Assembly (NCBI RefSeq): GCF_003345355.1
Contig: NZ_QQNB01000001.1
Coordinates: 868,001-932,000, forward strand
Length of the DNA: 64,000 bases
Origin: Sphingomonas aracearum
Lineage (GTDB): Bacteria > Pseudomonadota > Alphaproteobacteria > Sphingomonadales > Sphingomonadaceae
Reading direction: 5' to 3'
In this document: piece after piece, positions 47,374-56,850 of the stretch
Position numbering within the stretch: the first letter of the stretch is position 1
Layout of the letters: the number at the start of each line of letters is the position of its first letter
Notes under the pieces: model-generated
What the model was told of the DNA's origin: nothing
The model's input: only the letters and a program-made list of their open reading frames with translations
The model's database searches: none
Program-made: the position numbers and the translations under genes

Positions 47374-47877
47374 GTGAAGAAGCGCGAGCCCCGCCGCCCC
47401 TGCCTGGTCAAGGCGCGGATGCGCGATGGCGCGGACTGGACCGACGTGGTGATCCACAACATGTCCTCCCGCGGCCTGCTGGCAAGCTGCGCGCGCGCCC
47501 TGCGTCCGGGCGCCGTGATCGAGATCCGCCGCGTTCACCACATCATCATCGGGCGCGTGGTGTGGGCGCGCGGCCGCTCCGTCGGCGTGCGCACGCAGGA
47601 CCGGATCGACATCGACGGCATCATCGCCGCCCGGGCGCCGGATCGTCCTCCTGCCGTGCAGGAGGACGCCGAGCGGCGCAACACCTCCCGCGCGCTGACG
47701 CAGCGTGACATCGCCGAGCGCGCGGAGCGCAGCCGCACGACGGCGCGACTGTTCCAGTTCGTGCTGTTGACCGGCGCGGTGGGGGGCGGCGCGCTGCTGC
47801 TCGCCACGGAGATGCTGCGCCTTCTCGGCGGAACGCTGGGCCGGGTGACCGCCGCCCTGGCCGGGACCGCCGGCTAG
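47374..47877 (+). CDS. PilZ domain protein with C-terminal membrane anchor
   Basis: A 167-aa protein. The N-terminal PilZ domain has the c-di-GMP site residues: the Arg cluster REPRRPC near residues 4-10 and NMSSRG, the (D/N)xSxxG element. A hydrophobic helix near the C-terminus (FVLLTGAVGGGALLLATEML) suggests membrane attachment. It probably reads c-di-GMP levels. I chose GTG 47374; a 27-codon frame from ATG 47294 ends across this GTG (GTGA). It is convergent with the next gene, the stops being 3 nt apart. Confidence 0.75.
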   Translation: MKKREPRRPCLVKARMRDGADWTDVVIHNMSSRGLLASCARALRPGAVIEIRRVHHIIIGRVVWARGRSVGVRTQDRIDIDGIIAARAPDRPPAVQEDAERRNTSRALTQRDIAERAERSRTTARLFQFVLLTGAVGGGALLLATEMLRLLGGTLGRVTAALAGTAG

Positions 47878-47879
47878 GT

Positions 47880-48119
47880 TCAGAAGATGAACGTCGCGAA
47901 GCAGATGAAAAAGGCGGTGAAGCTCAGCACGAAGAGCTTCAGGTCCTGATCCTCGTCGCGGGTGGACAGCGACACGCCGCCGCGCTTGTTCTTCAGCAGG
48001 CGGCGCATCGGGTGCCCCCCGCCGCGCACGGTGCGGCGAAACGGGTGGCCGCGCTTCCCGAGCCGGTGGCGGAACGGGTGACCGGAGGCGGCGGAGCGAG
48101 GCGTGAAGTGCGTCGGCAT
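47880..48119 (-). CDS. Small basic repeat-motif membrane protein
   Basis: A 79-aa protein with three copies of a GHPFR/GHPMRR motif about 10-11 residues apart in a very basic N-terminal half, a short acidic STRDEDQD linker, and a C-terminal transmembrane segment (LFVLSFTAFFICFATFIF). I do not recognise it. Upstream, TTAA-N7-TTTAC at 48129-48144 resembles a CtrA site with one mismatch. The frame is convergent with the PilZ gene. Confidence 0.5.
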   Translation of the reverse strand: MPTHFTPRSAASGHPFRHRLGKRGHPFRRTVRGGGHPMRRLLKNKRGGVSLSTRDEDQDLKLFVLSFTAFFICFATFIF

Positions 48120-48128
48120 GGTGAGACG

Positions 48129-48144
48129 TTAACGCCTCGTTTAC
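48129..48144. promoter_or_regulatory. CtrA-box-like sequence
   Basis: TTAA-CGCCTCG-TTTAC matches the alphaproteobacterial CtrA consensus TTAA-N7-TTAAC except at one position. It lies 10-25 nt upstream of the start of the 79-aa gene. CtrA control is inference. Confidence 0.3.
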
Positions 48145-48199
48145 GATTCTGCCCCGCGCGTCCTGTGGTTAACCGCGTCCCGGCCCGGGACGGCGCGCC

Positions 48200-48384
48200 C
48201 TAGGGCGTGTACTCATAACCGGCAATGGCCCTTCTCGGGCGACCGCTTCGCGGCGGGCCGCTTTTGGCGCCAGGCGGCGTCGCGCGTCGATCACGATGCT
48301 TGTGCATCGCTCTCTCCTTGCTCCTGGCCTGGCGCCAAAATCGGCTCCGTCCCGACCGTTGCCGGTTATGAGTACACGCCCTAG
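48200..48384. mobile_element. 185-bp MITE-like element with perfect 26-bp terminal inverted repeats
   Basis: 48200-48225 and 48359-48384 are exact inverted copies (CTAGGGCGTGTACTCATAACC..., 26 bp including an outer CTAG/TA). Inside is a second inverted repeat, TTTTGGCGCCAGGC at 48262-48275 against 48327-48340. No ORF is present. Ends of this type with a TA flank fit a non-autonomous derivative of an IS5- or IS630-like element. The right end forms the TAG stop codon of maeB. Confidence 0.65.
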
Positions 48385-50636
48385 CGGGCGATGCCGCCCG
48401 CCGCCAGCACCGCCAGCGTCACCAGCTCGCCCGCCGTCGAGGTCATGGGGGCGATCTGCACCGGCTTTTCCAAGCCGATCAGCATCGGGCCGATCACGCT
48501 GTCCCCGCCCAGCTCGCGCAGGAGCTTGGCGGAGATATGCGCCGATTGCAGGCCCGGCATGATGAGCACGTTGGCCGGGCCGGACAGCCGCGCGAAGGGG
48601 TAGTTGGCCAGCTGGCGCGGGTTGAGCGCCACGTCGGGCGGCATCTCGCCTTCATATTCGAAGCCGACCTGGCGCCCGTCGAGCACGGTCACCGCGTCGC
48701 GCACATTGTCCAGCCACTCGCCCTTGGGGTTGCCGAAGGTGGAATAGCTGAGGAACGCCACGCGCGGCTCGTGGCCCATGCGGCGGGCCACGGCGGCGGT
48801 CTGTTCGGCGAAGTCGGCCAGCTCCTCGGCGGTCGGCCGCTCGTTCACCGTGGTGTCGGCGATGAACACGGTGTGGCTCTGCCCGACGAGCAGGTGGATG
48901 CCGAACGGGGTGCGGCCCGGCTCGGCATTGATGACGCGCTTCACCTCGCGCATGGTCTGCGCCCAGGTGCGCGTGATGCCGGTGATCATCGCGTCGGCCT
49001 CGCCCAGCTGCAGCATCAGCGAGCCGAAGATGTTGCGGTCCTGGTTGACCATCCGCTCCACCTCGCGGCGCAGATAGCCGCGGCGCTGGAGCCGGGCGTA
49101 GAGGAAGTCCACCATGCGCGGCACCAGCGGCGAGACGCGGCTGTTGTGCACCTCGAAGCTCTGCGGATCGGAAACGCCCAGCGCCGCCAGCCGGTCGTAC
49201 ACGTCCTCGCGGCCGACCAGCACCGGCGTGCCGTAACCGCCGTCGCGAAAGGCGATGGCGGCGCGTAGCACCACTTCCTCCTCGCCCTCCGCGAACAGCA
49301 CCCGCTTGGGATGCGCGCGCGCGCCTTCATAGGCCAGCGTCAGCACGGAAGTGGTCGGGTTCAGGCGCGCGCGCAGCTGCTGGCGATAGGCCTGCATGTC
49401 GAGGATCGGCTTGCGGGCGACGCCCGAATCCATCGCCGCCCGGGCGACGGCGGACGGCACCAGCTCCATCAGCCGCGGATCGAACGGCGCGGGGATGATA
49501 TATTCCGGGCCGAAGCTGTGCTGCGTGCCGTAGGCGATCGCCACTTCCTCCGGCACCTGCTGGCGGGCGAGCTCGGCGATGGCGCGGGCGGCGGCGATCT
49601 TCATCTCGTCGTTGATGCCCGTCGCGCGCACGTCCAGCGCGCCGCGGAAGATGAAGGGAAAGCCGATCACGTTGTTGACCTGGTTCGGATAATCCGAGCG
49701 GCCGGTAGCGACGATCGCGTCGGGGCGCGCCGCCTTGGCGAGTTCGGGGCGGATCTCCGGCTCCGGATTGGCCATGGCGAAAATGATCGGCGCGGCCGCC
49801 ATGTCCTTCACCATCTCCGGCTTCAGCGCGCCCGCGGCGGACAGGCCCAGGAACACGTCGGCGCCGTGCAGCGCCTCGGTCAGCGTGCGGCGGTCGGTGG
49901 CGGCGGCATGGGCGGACTGCCACTGGTTCACGTCGTCGCGGCCCTGGTAGATCACGCCGGTGCGATCGCACATGATGACGTTGTCCTGCCGCACGCCCAT
50001 CGCCTTGATCAGCTCGGTGCAGGCGATCGCCGCGGCCCCCGCGCCGTTCACCACCACCTTGACGTCCTGCAGGCTGCGGCCGGTCAGCAGGCAGGCGTTG
50101 ATGAGGCCGGCGGCGGTGATGATCGCGGTGCCGTGCTGGTCGTCATGGAAGACCGGAATGTTCATCCGCTCGCGCAGGGTCTGCTCGATGATGAAGCATT
50201 CGGGGGCCTTGATGTCCTCCAGGTTGATGCCGCCGAAGCTCGGCTCCATCAGTTCCACGGCGTCGATGAAGCGGTTCACGTCCTCCGTCTTCAGCTCGAT
50301 GTCGATCGAATCGACGTCGGCGAAGCGCTTGAACAGCACCGACTTGCCTTCCATCACCGGCTTGGAGGCAAGCGCGCCGAGATTGCCCATGCCCAGGATC
50401 GCGGTGCCGTTGGAGATCACCGCAACGAGATTGCCCTTGGTGGTATAGTCGTAGGCCGCGGCGGGATCGTCGGCGATCGCCTGCACCGGCACGGCGACGC
50501 CCGGCGAATAGGCCAGCGCCAGGTCGCGCTGCGTCGCCATCGGCTTGGACGCCACGATCTCCAGCTTGCCCGGCCGCCCTTCGGAATGGAACAGCAGCGC
50601 CTCGCGTTCGGAGAACTGGACGTTGGTTTCGGACAT
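48381..50636 (-). CDS. maeB: NADP-dependent malic enzyme with phosphotransacetylase-like domain
   Basis: A 751-aa MaeB-type enzyme (malate + NADP+ to pyruvate + CO2). The malic domain has LALAYSPGVAVP and FHDDQHGTAI. The NAD-binding domain has VVNGAGAAAIAC. The C-terminal 320 residues resemble phosphate acetyltransferase (PTA) and usually act as a regulatory acetyl-CoA sensor. I chose MSETNVQ at 50636, with GGGAG 8 nt upstream. Its TAG lies in the right terminal repeat of the adjacent MITE, so the last codons may differ from the ancestral gene. Confidence 0.94.
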   Translation of the reverse strand: MSETNVQFSEREALLFHSEGRPGKLEIVASKPMATQRDLALAYSPGVAVPVQAIADDPAAAYDYTTKGNLVAVISNGTAILGMGNLGALASKPVMEGKSVLFKRFADVDSIDIELKTEDVNRFIDAVELMEPSFGGINLEDIKAPECFIIEQTLRERMNIPVFHDDQHGTAIITAAGLINACLLTGRSLQDVKVVVNGAGAAAIACTELIKAMGVRQDNVIMCDRTGVIYQGRDDVNQWQSAHAAATDRRTLTEALHGADVFLGLSAAGALKPEMVKDMAAAPIIFAMANPEPEIRPELAKAARPDAIVATGRSDYPNQVNNVIGFPFIFRGALDVRATGINDEMKIAAARAIAELARQQVPEEVAIAYGTQHSFGPEYIIPAPFDPRLMELVPSAVARAAMDSGVARKPILDMQAYRQQLRARLNPTTSVLTLAYEGARAHPKRVLFAEGEEEVVLRAAIAFRDGGYGTPVLVGREDVYDRLAALGVSDPQSFEVHNSRVSPLVPRMVDFLYARLQRRGYLRREVERMVNQDRNIFGSLMLQLGEADAMITGITRTWAQTMREVKRVINAEPGRTPFGIHLLVGQSHTVFIADTTVNERPTAEELADFAEQTAAVARRMGHEPRVAFLSYSTFGNPKGEWLDNVRDAVTVLDGRQVGFEYEGEMPPDVALNPRQLANYPFARLSGPANVLIMPGLQSAHISAKLLRELGGDSVIGPMLIGLEKPVQIAPMTSTAGELVTLAVLAAGGIAR

Positions 50637-50791
50637 GCACTTCACTCCCGGGGCTCGGCCCGTGTGTGGCGGAGCGGACGCGCGGGATCAACCCGGCGCC
50701 TGCCCTTGGCGCGACGCCGGACCTGCCACCGTCTCCGTCCAGCGCCGCCGCCCGGTGTGCGGAAAACCACACAAACGGCGGCAGGAGCAGC

Positions 50792-53602
50792 TCAGGGCCG
50801 GATGCCGAACTTGCCGTAGCGTTCGTCGGACAACGGGTTGATCGCACGCGCGAGCAGCAGGTCGGCATCGCCGGCCGCCGCCTTGCCCATCCGCCGCTGC
50901 ACCACGCCACGCAGGTAAAGGCTCGCGCCCATCGTCGGCTCGGCGGCCAGCGCCGCGTCCAGGTCCGCCAGCGCATCGTCCATCCGGCCCAGCCGGAAAT
51001 AGACCATCGCCCGGCTGTCGAGGATTGCCGCGGGATTGTCGGCCAGCTCGATGGCCTTGGTGCAGTCCTTCAGCGCGGTGTCCAGCGCGACGTTCTGCGT
51101 GCCCTTGATCCAGCAGCGATCGTTGAGCAGCACCGGGTCGCCCGGCTTCTCCGCCAGCGCCGCCTCCAATGTCGCGAGCGCCGCCTCCTTCTGCCCGTGC
51201 TCGGCCTGCAGCGTCGCCTTTTGCGACAAATAGCCCGTCTTGTTCTCGCCGCCGTTCGCGATCTGCTCGTCCAGCAGCGCCAGCGCGCCGGCCACGTCGC
51301 CGCCATCGGCCTTGAAGGACGCCATGGAGCCGATCGCCCACACCGAAGCAGGATCGAGCTTCAGCGCGGCCTCGATATCGGCTCGCTGCCTGTCCTTCTG
51401 CCCCTGTGCCTCATACAGGCTGGCGCGCGCGAGATAGTCGCCCGCCTGCGGCTCCAGCGCGATCAGCCTGGTCAGGTCCTCGATCGCGCCCTTGCGGTCC
51501 AGCGTGCCCACCCGAAAGCTGTAGCGCGAGCGATAGCCGCTCGCCTCCTCCGGGTTCGCCGCGATCGCCTTGGCGAACATCGCCTCGATCGGCTTCAGCG
51601 CGCCGCTTTTCGCCGCCGCCAGCGCCACCGCCACCCGCGACGGCGCATCGGCCGGCGCGATCACCCGCAATTGCCGCGCCTTGGCGCCGGCAAAGGCGGT
51701 GCGCGCCGCCACCAGATCGGCCGGCGCGATCTCCGCCCCGACAAAATCGAGCCGGTCCTCCACCGTCACCACGCCGTTCGCCAGCCCTGCGCGGCGCGCC
51801 ACCTGCACGCCGCCCAGCGTCGCGGGCAGCTTCGTGTCGCCTTCCAGCGCATAGCCCGCGCCACCCGCCGGCAGCTTCAGCGTGGTGCGATACACGGCGC
51901 TGTTGACCCCGCCGGTGGCCACCGGGATCGCCTGCCATGCGGGCCGCGCTCGGTCGGGCGAGAAGTCGATCTGCGTCACCGCCGTGTCCAGCGACTGGCG
52001 ATAGCGCTGGCCTTCCTTCTTCCACCGCGTGGTGATGACGCCCGCCGCCGTCACCTTCATGATCGAGGCGGCGGGATCGTAGGCGAGCGCCCAGTCGCCG
52101 ATCTGCGCCTCGCCGATCGTCTCGGACAGCATGCGCGTGACCATGTCGCGCTTGTCCTTGTCGCTGGCCTGCGCGCCGGCCGCGTTCATCATCTCCGCGA
52201 GCTGCCCGCGCACCGTCACGTCGGCATGGAACAGCGTCGGCATGCCGATCCCGGCACTGTCGTCCAGTTGCAGGTCGAGCACCGTGTCCGGCCGGGCATT
52301 GGCATGCCGCGCGATCTTGATCAGCTCGGCGCCGGCCGGCCGCACCGGCAGCGCGTTGGCGAACGGCGGCGTGTCGCGCAGGTCGGCCAGCCGCGTGCCG
52401 CCGGCCGTGCCGTCCAGCCACAGGCTTTCGCCGTTCACGGTGGCGCGCACGATCACATGGTTGAATGCCCCCGCCCCCGGCAGCCGCTCGGGCACCAGGT
52501 CGCCCAGCTGCGCGCTCACCAGCACCGGCTCCGCTTCCACATCCAGGGCGCGCAGCAGCGCCAGCAACAGCAGCGCCTTGGCCTTGCAGTCGCCATAGCG
52601 CAGCGTCCAGGTGTCCGCCGGCCGCTGCGGCACGTAGTTGCCGGTGTCCATGCCCATCAGCAGGTAGCGCACCTTGTCCTGCACCAGCGCGAGCGCCTGC
52701 GCCGTCCGCGTCATCGGATCGGCCGAGGCCGCCTTGATCCGCGCGACCTCGGCGGCGAGCGGGCTGCCGGGCGCGATCAGCCCCTCGGTGGCGTACAGCG
52801 GCGCCATCACCTTCGACACCGCTGCCCAGTTGGCGAACGACGTCGCCTCCAGGATCGGCAGCTTCTGGAAGCGGGTGGGCGCGTCGCCGGGGATCTCCGG
52901 CTGCTTGTCCAGCGGCAGCGTGATGGCAAGCTCGCGATAGCCGCCGGGCAGGTCGACCGGCTTTGCGTCCAGCTTGTCGGCATAGGCCTTCCACCGGATG
53001 TCCGACTTGGCCGGCCACAACAGGCGCACGCGCGCGAACTGAGAGCGCACCGGCTGGAACATCAGCGGCGCATAGGTCTGCAGGTCGCCCTTCAGCGTGG
53101 GGTCGGCCCGCGTGATCGACACCGCCAGGTGCAGCACGTCGCCCACCGCCAGCCCCTGCACCGGCATGGTCGCCGTCAGCATGCCGTCGAGCATGCGCTG
53201 CTCCATCCGCTCCTCCCGGCGCAGCACCTGGAACGGTGCGCCGCCCTTCAGCAGGTCGATATGCTCGGCCCCGCGGAGGATCTCCGCCTTGTGCACGATC
53301 AGGTCGCCCTGCGCCGGCTGCCACGGCAGCTGGATCGTGCCGATCGCGCCCAGCACCTGCGCGGAGGAAGCGAGCGTCGCCGTCTCCATGTAGGTCCACA
53401 CCTGCCCGTCCTCCAGCTTCTGCTGGTTGTCCATCACGAGCAGCACCGGCGCGTCCTTGGGCAGTTTCGCCACCTCGATCGGCGGCCCCGCCTTCACCCA
53501 GGCGGGCGCAGGCTGATACAGCGGCTTGTCGCTGGCCTGCGCCCCCGAAGCGACAGCCGTGCTCGCGAGCAACAGCCCGGTGACCAACGCCAGACGCTTC
53601 AT
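50792..53602 (-). CDS. Secreted DUF3857 / transglutaminase-like / TPR protein
   Basis: A 936-aa exported protein: signal peptide (cleavage near VASGAQA, residue 23), DUF3857 domain, then a transglutaminase-like domain with the Cys-His-Asp set in RYGDCKAKALLLLALLRAL, AFNHVIV and LWLDGTAGG. A C-terminal array of about five TPR-like repeats follows (from about residue 690). Such proteins occur in envelopes of Gram-negatives and may be proteases or protein scaffolds; the function is unknown. A (GA)n tract and long inverted repeats lie upstream of its start. Confidence 0.85.
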   Translation of the reverse strand: MKRLALVTGLLLASTAVASGAQASDKPLYQPAPAWVKAGPPIEVAKLPKDAPVLLVMDNQQKLEDGQVWTYMETATLASSAQVLGAIGTIQLPWQPAQGDLIVHKAEILRGAEHIDLLKGGAPFQVLRREERMEQRMLDGMLTATMPVQGLAVGDVLHLAVSITRADPTLKGDLQTYAPLMFQPVRSQFARVRLLWPAKSDIRWKAYADKLDAKPVDLPGGYRELAITLPLDKQPEIPGDAPTRFQKLPILEATSFANWAAVSKVMAPLYATEGLIAPGSPLAAEVARIKAASADPMTRTAQALALVQDKVRYLLMGMDTGNYVPQRPADTWTLRYGDCKAKALLLLALLRALDVEAEPVLVSAQLGDLVPERLPGAGAFNHVIVRATVNGESLWLDGTAGGTRLADLRDTPPFANALPVRPAGAELIKIARHANARPDTVLDLQLDDSAGIGMPTLFHADVTVRGQLAEMMNAAGAQASDKDKRDMVTRMLSETIGEAQIGDWALAYDPAASIMKVTAAGVITTRWKKEGQRYRQSLDTAVTQIDFSPDRARPAWQAIPVATGGVNSAVYRTTLKLPAGGAGYALEGDTKLPATLGGVQVARRAGLANGVVTVEDRLDFVGAEIAPADLVAARTAFAGAKARQLRVIAPADAPSRVAVALAAAKSGALKPIEAMFAKAIAANPEEASGYRSRYSFRVGTLDRKGAIEDLTRLIALEPQAGDYLARASLYEAQGQKDRQRADIEAALKLDPASVWAIGSMASFKADGGDVAGALALLDEQIANGGENKTGYLSQKATLQAEHGQKEAALATLEAALAEKPGDPVLLNDRCWIKGTQNVALDTALKDCTKAIELADNPAAILDSRAMVYFRLGRMDDALADLDAALAAEPTMGASLYLRGVVQRRMGKAAAGDADLLLARAINPLSDERYGKFGIRP

Positions 53603-53706
53603 CGTGCAACCCCCTGTTTTTCCCCGCCGCGCAGGATAGCGAAGCCGCTAACGGGGGCAAGCGGAGCCAGCCGACATTTCGCACGAAGGCGAGGCGGAGA
53701 AGGTTT

Positions 53707-53976
<270 letters not shown>

Positions 53977-53989
53977 TCGCGAGAACCCA

Positions 53990-54199
53990 CCCTCCTTGAC
54001 TGTCGCCAGCTCCACCAAAAATCTTCCGTGTCATCCGCGTGGGGAGTTACCGGAGACCGATCATTCTCCTGAAAAAAGGATCGTCTTCCGTCCTGTTGGA
54101 GATGGCATTTGCCAACACGATCTTCCCATCGGCGTTCACGTTGGTCGCGTGGCGCTCCCGAAAATCGGCATGGACGACATAACGATCGATAAGAGGCAT
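53990..54199 (-). pseudogene. Gene remnant with a premature stop (SRPBCC/START-like N-terminus?)
   Basis: From ATG 54199 a 50-codon frame (MPLIDRYVVHADFRERHATN..., ending DDPFFRRMIGLR) stops at TAA 54047. The same frame then reads on LPTRMTRKIFGGAGDSQ. The pattern RYV...DF.ERH...V.A...L.A......DPF.RR.I.LR-x-LP resembles the start of small START-like hypothetical proteins, with the residue between LR and LP turned into a stop. The base composition is less GC-rich than the neighbours. Only an N-terminal piece remains before the repeat region. The family assignment is tentative. Confidence 0.35.
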
Positions 54200-54385
54200 G
54201 TCCGATCCAGTCAGCTTTGGCTTACCCCCTCCTACCGACCGGGCCTCAACTCACCAGAGCCATTCCCATTTCACCACCCATTTTCGGGACGGCAGCGACC
54301 CCAAGCGTCCGTGCGCAAGCGGACGCTCCGCTCTCCACCCGGCACACCCGGTCTTCCGACCCGGGCGGCCCCTCGGGACCACCCC

Positions 54386-56305
54386 TCACTTCGCGTGGTA
54401 GAAATCGTACACCTGCTGCGCCACCGCGGCCGATACGCCCGGCGCCTGCTGCAGGTCCCGCAGGCTCGCGTTGCGCACGGCGCGGGCGGTGCCGAAATGC
54501 ATCAGCAGCGCCTTCTTGCGGGCAGGCCCGATGCCGGGCACCTCGTCCAGCGGGCTCGCCCCCATCGCCTTGGCGCGCTTCTCCCGGTGCGCGCCGATCA
54601 CGTAGCGGTGCACTTCGTCGCGCAGCCGCTGGAGGTAGAACAGCACCGGCGCGTTGGTCGGCAGCGTGATCTCGCGGCCGTCGAGCAGGTGGAACACTTC
54701 CCGTCCCTCGCGGCCGTGATGCGGCCCCTTGGCCACGCCGACCAGCGGCACGTCCTCGATGCCCAGATCCTCCAGCACGCCGCGCACCGCGTTCAGCTGC
54801 CCGCGCCCGCCGTCGATCAGCACCAGGTCCGGCCAGTCGCCGCTGTCGCGGTCCGGGTCCTCCGCCTGGGCGCGAGCGAAGCGCCGCCCGAACACCTCGC
54901 GCATCATCGCGAAATCGTCGTCGGTCGCGGCCTGCCTGATGTTGAACTTGCGATACTGGCCCTTGCGAAACCCCTCCGGCCCCGCGACGATCATCGCCCC
55001 TAGCGCGTTGGTGCCCTGGATATGGCTGTTGTCGTAGACCTCGATGCGGTTCGGCGGCTCGGGCAGGTCGAACAGGTCGGCCACCTCGCGCAGCAGCCTG
55101 GCCTGGGTGGTGGACTCGGCCAGCCGCCGCTCCAGCGCCTCCTGCGCGTTGCGGGTCGCCTGTTCGAGCAGGCGCCGCCGCGTGCCCCGCTGCGGCACCG
55201 ACAGCTCCACCTTGCGCCCCGCCTGCGCGCTCATCGCCTCGGTCAGCGCCTCCGCCTCGGGCAGCTCGCGGTCGACGAACACGGTGCGGGCGGGCGGCAC
55301 CTCCTCGTAGAATTGCATGAGGAACAGGCTCAGCACCTCCTCCTCGGGCACGTCGGCGGTATGCGCGGGAAAGAAGCTGCGATGCCCCCAATTCTGCCCG
55401 CCGCGGATGAAAAAGGCCTGGATGCCGATCACCCCGTCCTTTGCCGCGAGCGCGAAGATGTCGGCATCGCCCACCCCTTCCGCGTTGATCGCCTGCGTGC
55501 CCTGGATGAAGGTCAGCGCCTTCAATCGGTCGCGCAGCACCGCGGCGAGCTCGAAGTCCATGTTCTCGGCCGCCGCCTGCATCTGGTCGCCCAGCTTCGC
55601 CTGCACCTTGGTGGACTTGCCGGCGAGGAAGTCCTTGGCGTCCTCGATCAGCTCGGCATAGCCCGCCTGGTCGATGCGGCCGACGCACGGCGCGGAGCAG
55701 CGCTTGATCTGGTGCAGCAGGCACGGCCGGTCGCGCGTGCGGAAGAAGCTGTCGGTGCATGACCGCAGCAGGAACAGCTTCTGCAGCGCGTTCAGCGTGT
55801 TGTTGACGCTGCCGGCGCTGGCGAAGGGGCCGTAGTAATTGCCCTTCGCCCGCCGCGCGCCGCGATGCTTCTGGATGCGGGGAAAGTCGTGATCGGCACG
55901 CAGCAGGATGAAGGGGAAGCTCTTGTCGTCGCGCAGCAGCACGTTGTACGCGGGACGATAGCGTTTGATGAGCTGCGCCTCGAGCAGCAGCGCTTCCGCC
56001 TCGTTGTTGGTCGTCACGATCGTCATGGACCGCGTTTGCGAAACCATGCGCTGCAACCGTTTCGGCAGCCGCTCCACCTGGGTGTAGTTCGCCACCCGGT
56101 TCTTCAGCGCGCGCGCCTTGCCGACATACAGCACGTCGCCGCGGGCATCCTGCATGCGGTAGACGCCGGGCTTGAGCGGCAGTGTCTTCAGCACGTTGCG
56201 GATCGCCGCCACTCCCTCCTTCAGGTCGGGCGTGTCGCCGCTGCCGCGGATGGTGAAGGTGGATTTCTCTTCGTTGAAACGGTCGGGGGCATTCGGGGCG
56301 GACAT
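54386..56305 (-). CDS. uvrC: Excinuclease ABC subunit C
   Basis: A 639-aa nucleotide-excision-repair nuclease that makes both incisions at lesions recognised by UvrAB. Order: GIY-YIG domain (KPGVYRMQDARGDVLYVGKA), the RCSAPCVGRI segment, a UVR/UvrB-interaction region, the RNase H-like nuclease domain (YDNSHIQGTNALGAMIV, PDLVLIDGGRGQL) and two C-terminal helix-hairpin-helix motifs (VPGIGPARKKALLMHFG). Length is usual. Downstream (54200-54385) I see only a GCGTCCG/CGGACGC hairpin at 54308-54329, possibly its terminator. Confidence 0.95.
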   Translation of the reverse strand: MSAPNAPDRFNEEKSTFTIRGSGDTPDLKEGVAAIRNVLKTLPLKPGVYRMQDARGDVLYVGKARALKNRVANYTQVERLPKRLQRMVSQTRSMTIVTTNNEAEALLLEAQLIKRYRPAYNVLLRDDKSFPFILLRADHDFPRIQKHRGARRAKGNYYGPFASAGSVNNTLNALQKLFLLRSCTDSFFRTRDRPCLLHQIKRCSAPCVGRIDQAGYAELIEDAKDFLAGKSTKVQAKLGDQMQAAAENMDFELAAVLRDRLKALTFIQGTQAINAEGVGDADIFALAAKDGVIGIQAFFIRGGQNWGHRSFFPAHTADVPEEEVLSLFLMQFYEEVPPARTVFVDRELPEAEALTEAMSAQAGRKVELSVPQRGTRRRLLEQATRNAQEALERRLAESTTQARLLREVADLFDLPEPPNRIEVYDNSHIQGTNALGAMIVAGPEGFRKGQYRKFNIRQAATDDDFAMMREVFGRRFARAQAEDPDRDSGDWPDLVLIDGGRGQLNAVRGVLEDLGIEDVPLVGVAKGPHHGREGREVFHLLDGREITLPTNAPVLFYLQRLRDEVHRYVIGAHREKRAKAMGASPLDEVPGIGPARKKALLMHFGTARAVRNASLRDLQQAPGVSAAVAQQVYDFYHAK

Positions 56306-56364
56306 GCCCTGAATCTAGGGATTGGAGGCGCGTTGAGCCAGCACCCCCGACCGGATTTCGACCG

Positions 56365-56730
56365 TTATTTGATGGCCTTGAAGTCGGCGTCGAGCTTCCG
56401 GAGCAGTTCGGGCGTCACCTTGCCGCCGGACATCGGCGCCACCTGGTTGAGGCTCATGCCCTTGAAGCTGTCGTACATCGGATGCTGGGTCAGGTCGCCG
56501 CCGAAGTCCTTGTCCAGCACGGCCTTCGCCTTCGGATCGGCGACGATCGCCTCGATCGGCGTGTCCAGCGATACCTTTGCCGCGGCCGACGACGCCGAAG
56601 TCGGGGCGGGTGTCGAGGCTGCGGTCGGGGCAGCGCTTGCGGGCGCCGGCGACGGCGCGGGAGCCGCCGTCTGCGCGAATGCGGGAAGTGCGGTCACGGC
56701 GAGCAGAACGGCGATAGGAGCACGCTTCAT
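56365..56730 (-). CDS. Secreted hypothetical protein with Ala/Pro linker
   Basis: A 121-aa protein: signal peptide ending at AFAQ (residue 20), a low-complexity Ala/Pro/Ser/Thr linker (about 21-52), and a compact C-terminal module VSLDTPIEAIVADPKAKAVL...YDSFKGMSLNQVAP...ELLRKLDADF. The module looks like a conserved small domain of periplasmic proteins in sphingomonads and caulobacters. Function unknown. It follows uvrC's start region on the same strand and is not coupled to the atp genes. Confidence 0.65.
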   Translation of the reverse strand: MKRAPIAVLLAVTALPAFAQTAAPAPSPAPASAAPTAASTPAPTSASSAAAKVSLDTPIEAIVADPKAKAVLDKDFGGDLTQHPMYDSFKGMSLNQVAPMSGGKVTPELLRKLDADFKAIK

Positions 56731-56850
56731 ATGGAAATCCCCTCCGGGGAACGGCTGGGAATGCCGTCCGCAGAGGGGATGTAGCCGACCGCCGGTCGCG
56801 GCGAAAGCCGTTGATTGGCGAGCCGGCGCGCGCCCGAACGGGCCCGCCGG

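Noticed and set aside
48200..48384. Intact insertion sequence
   Set aside because: At 185 bp with no reading frame it cannot encode a transposase; it is called a MITE-like element instead.
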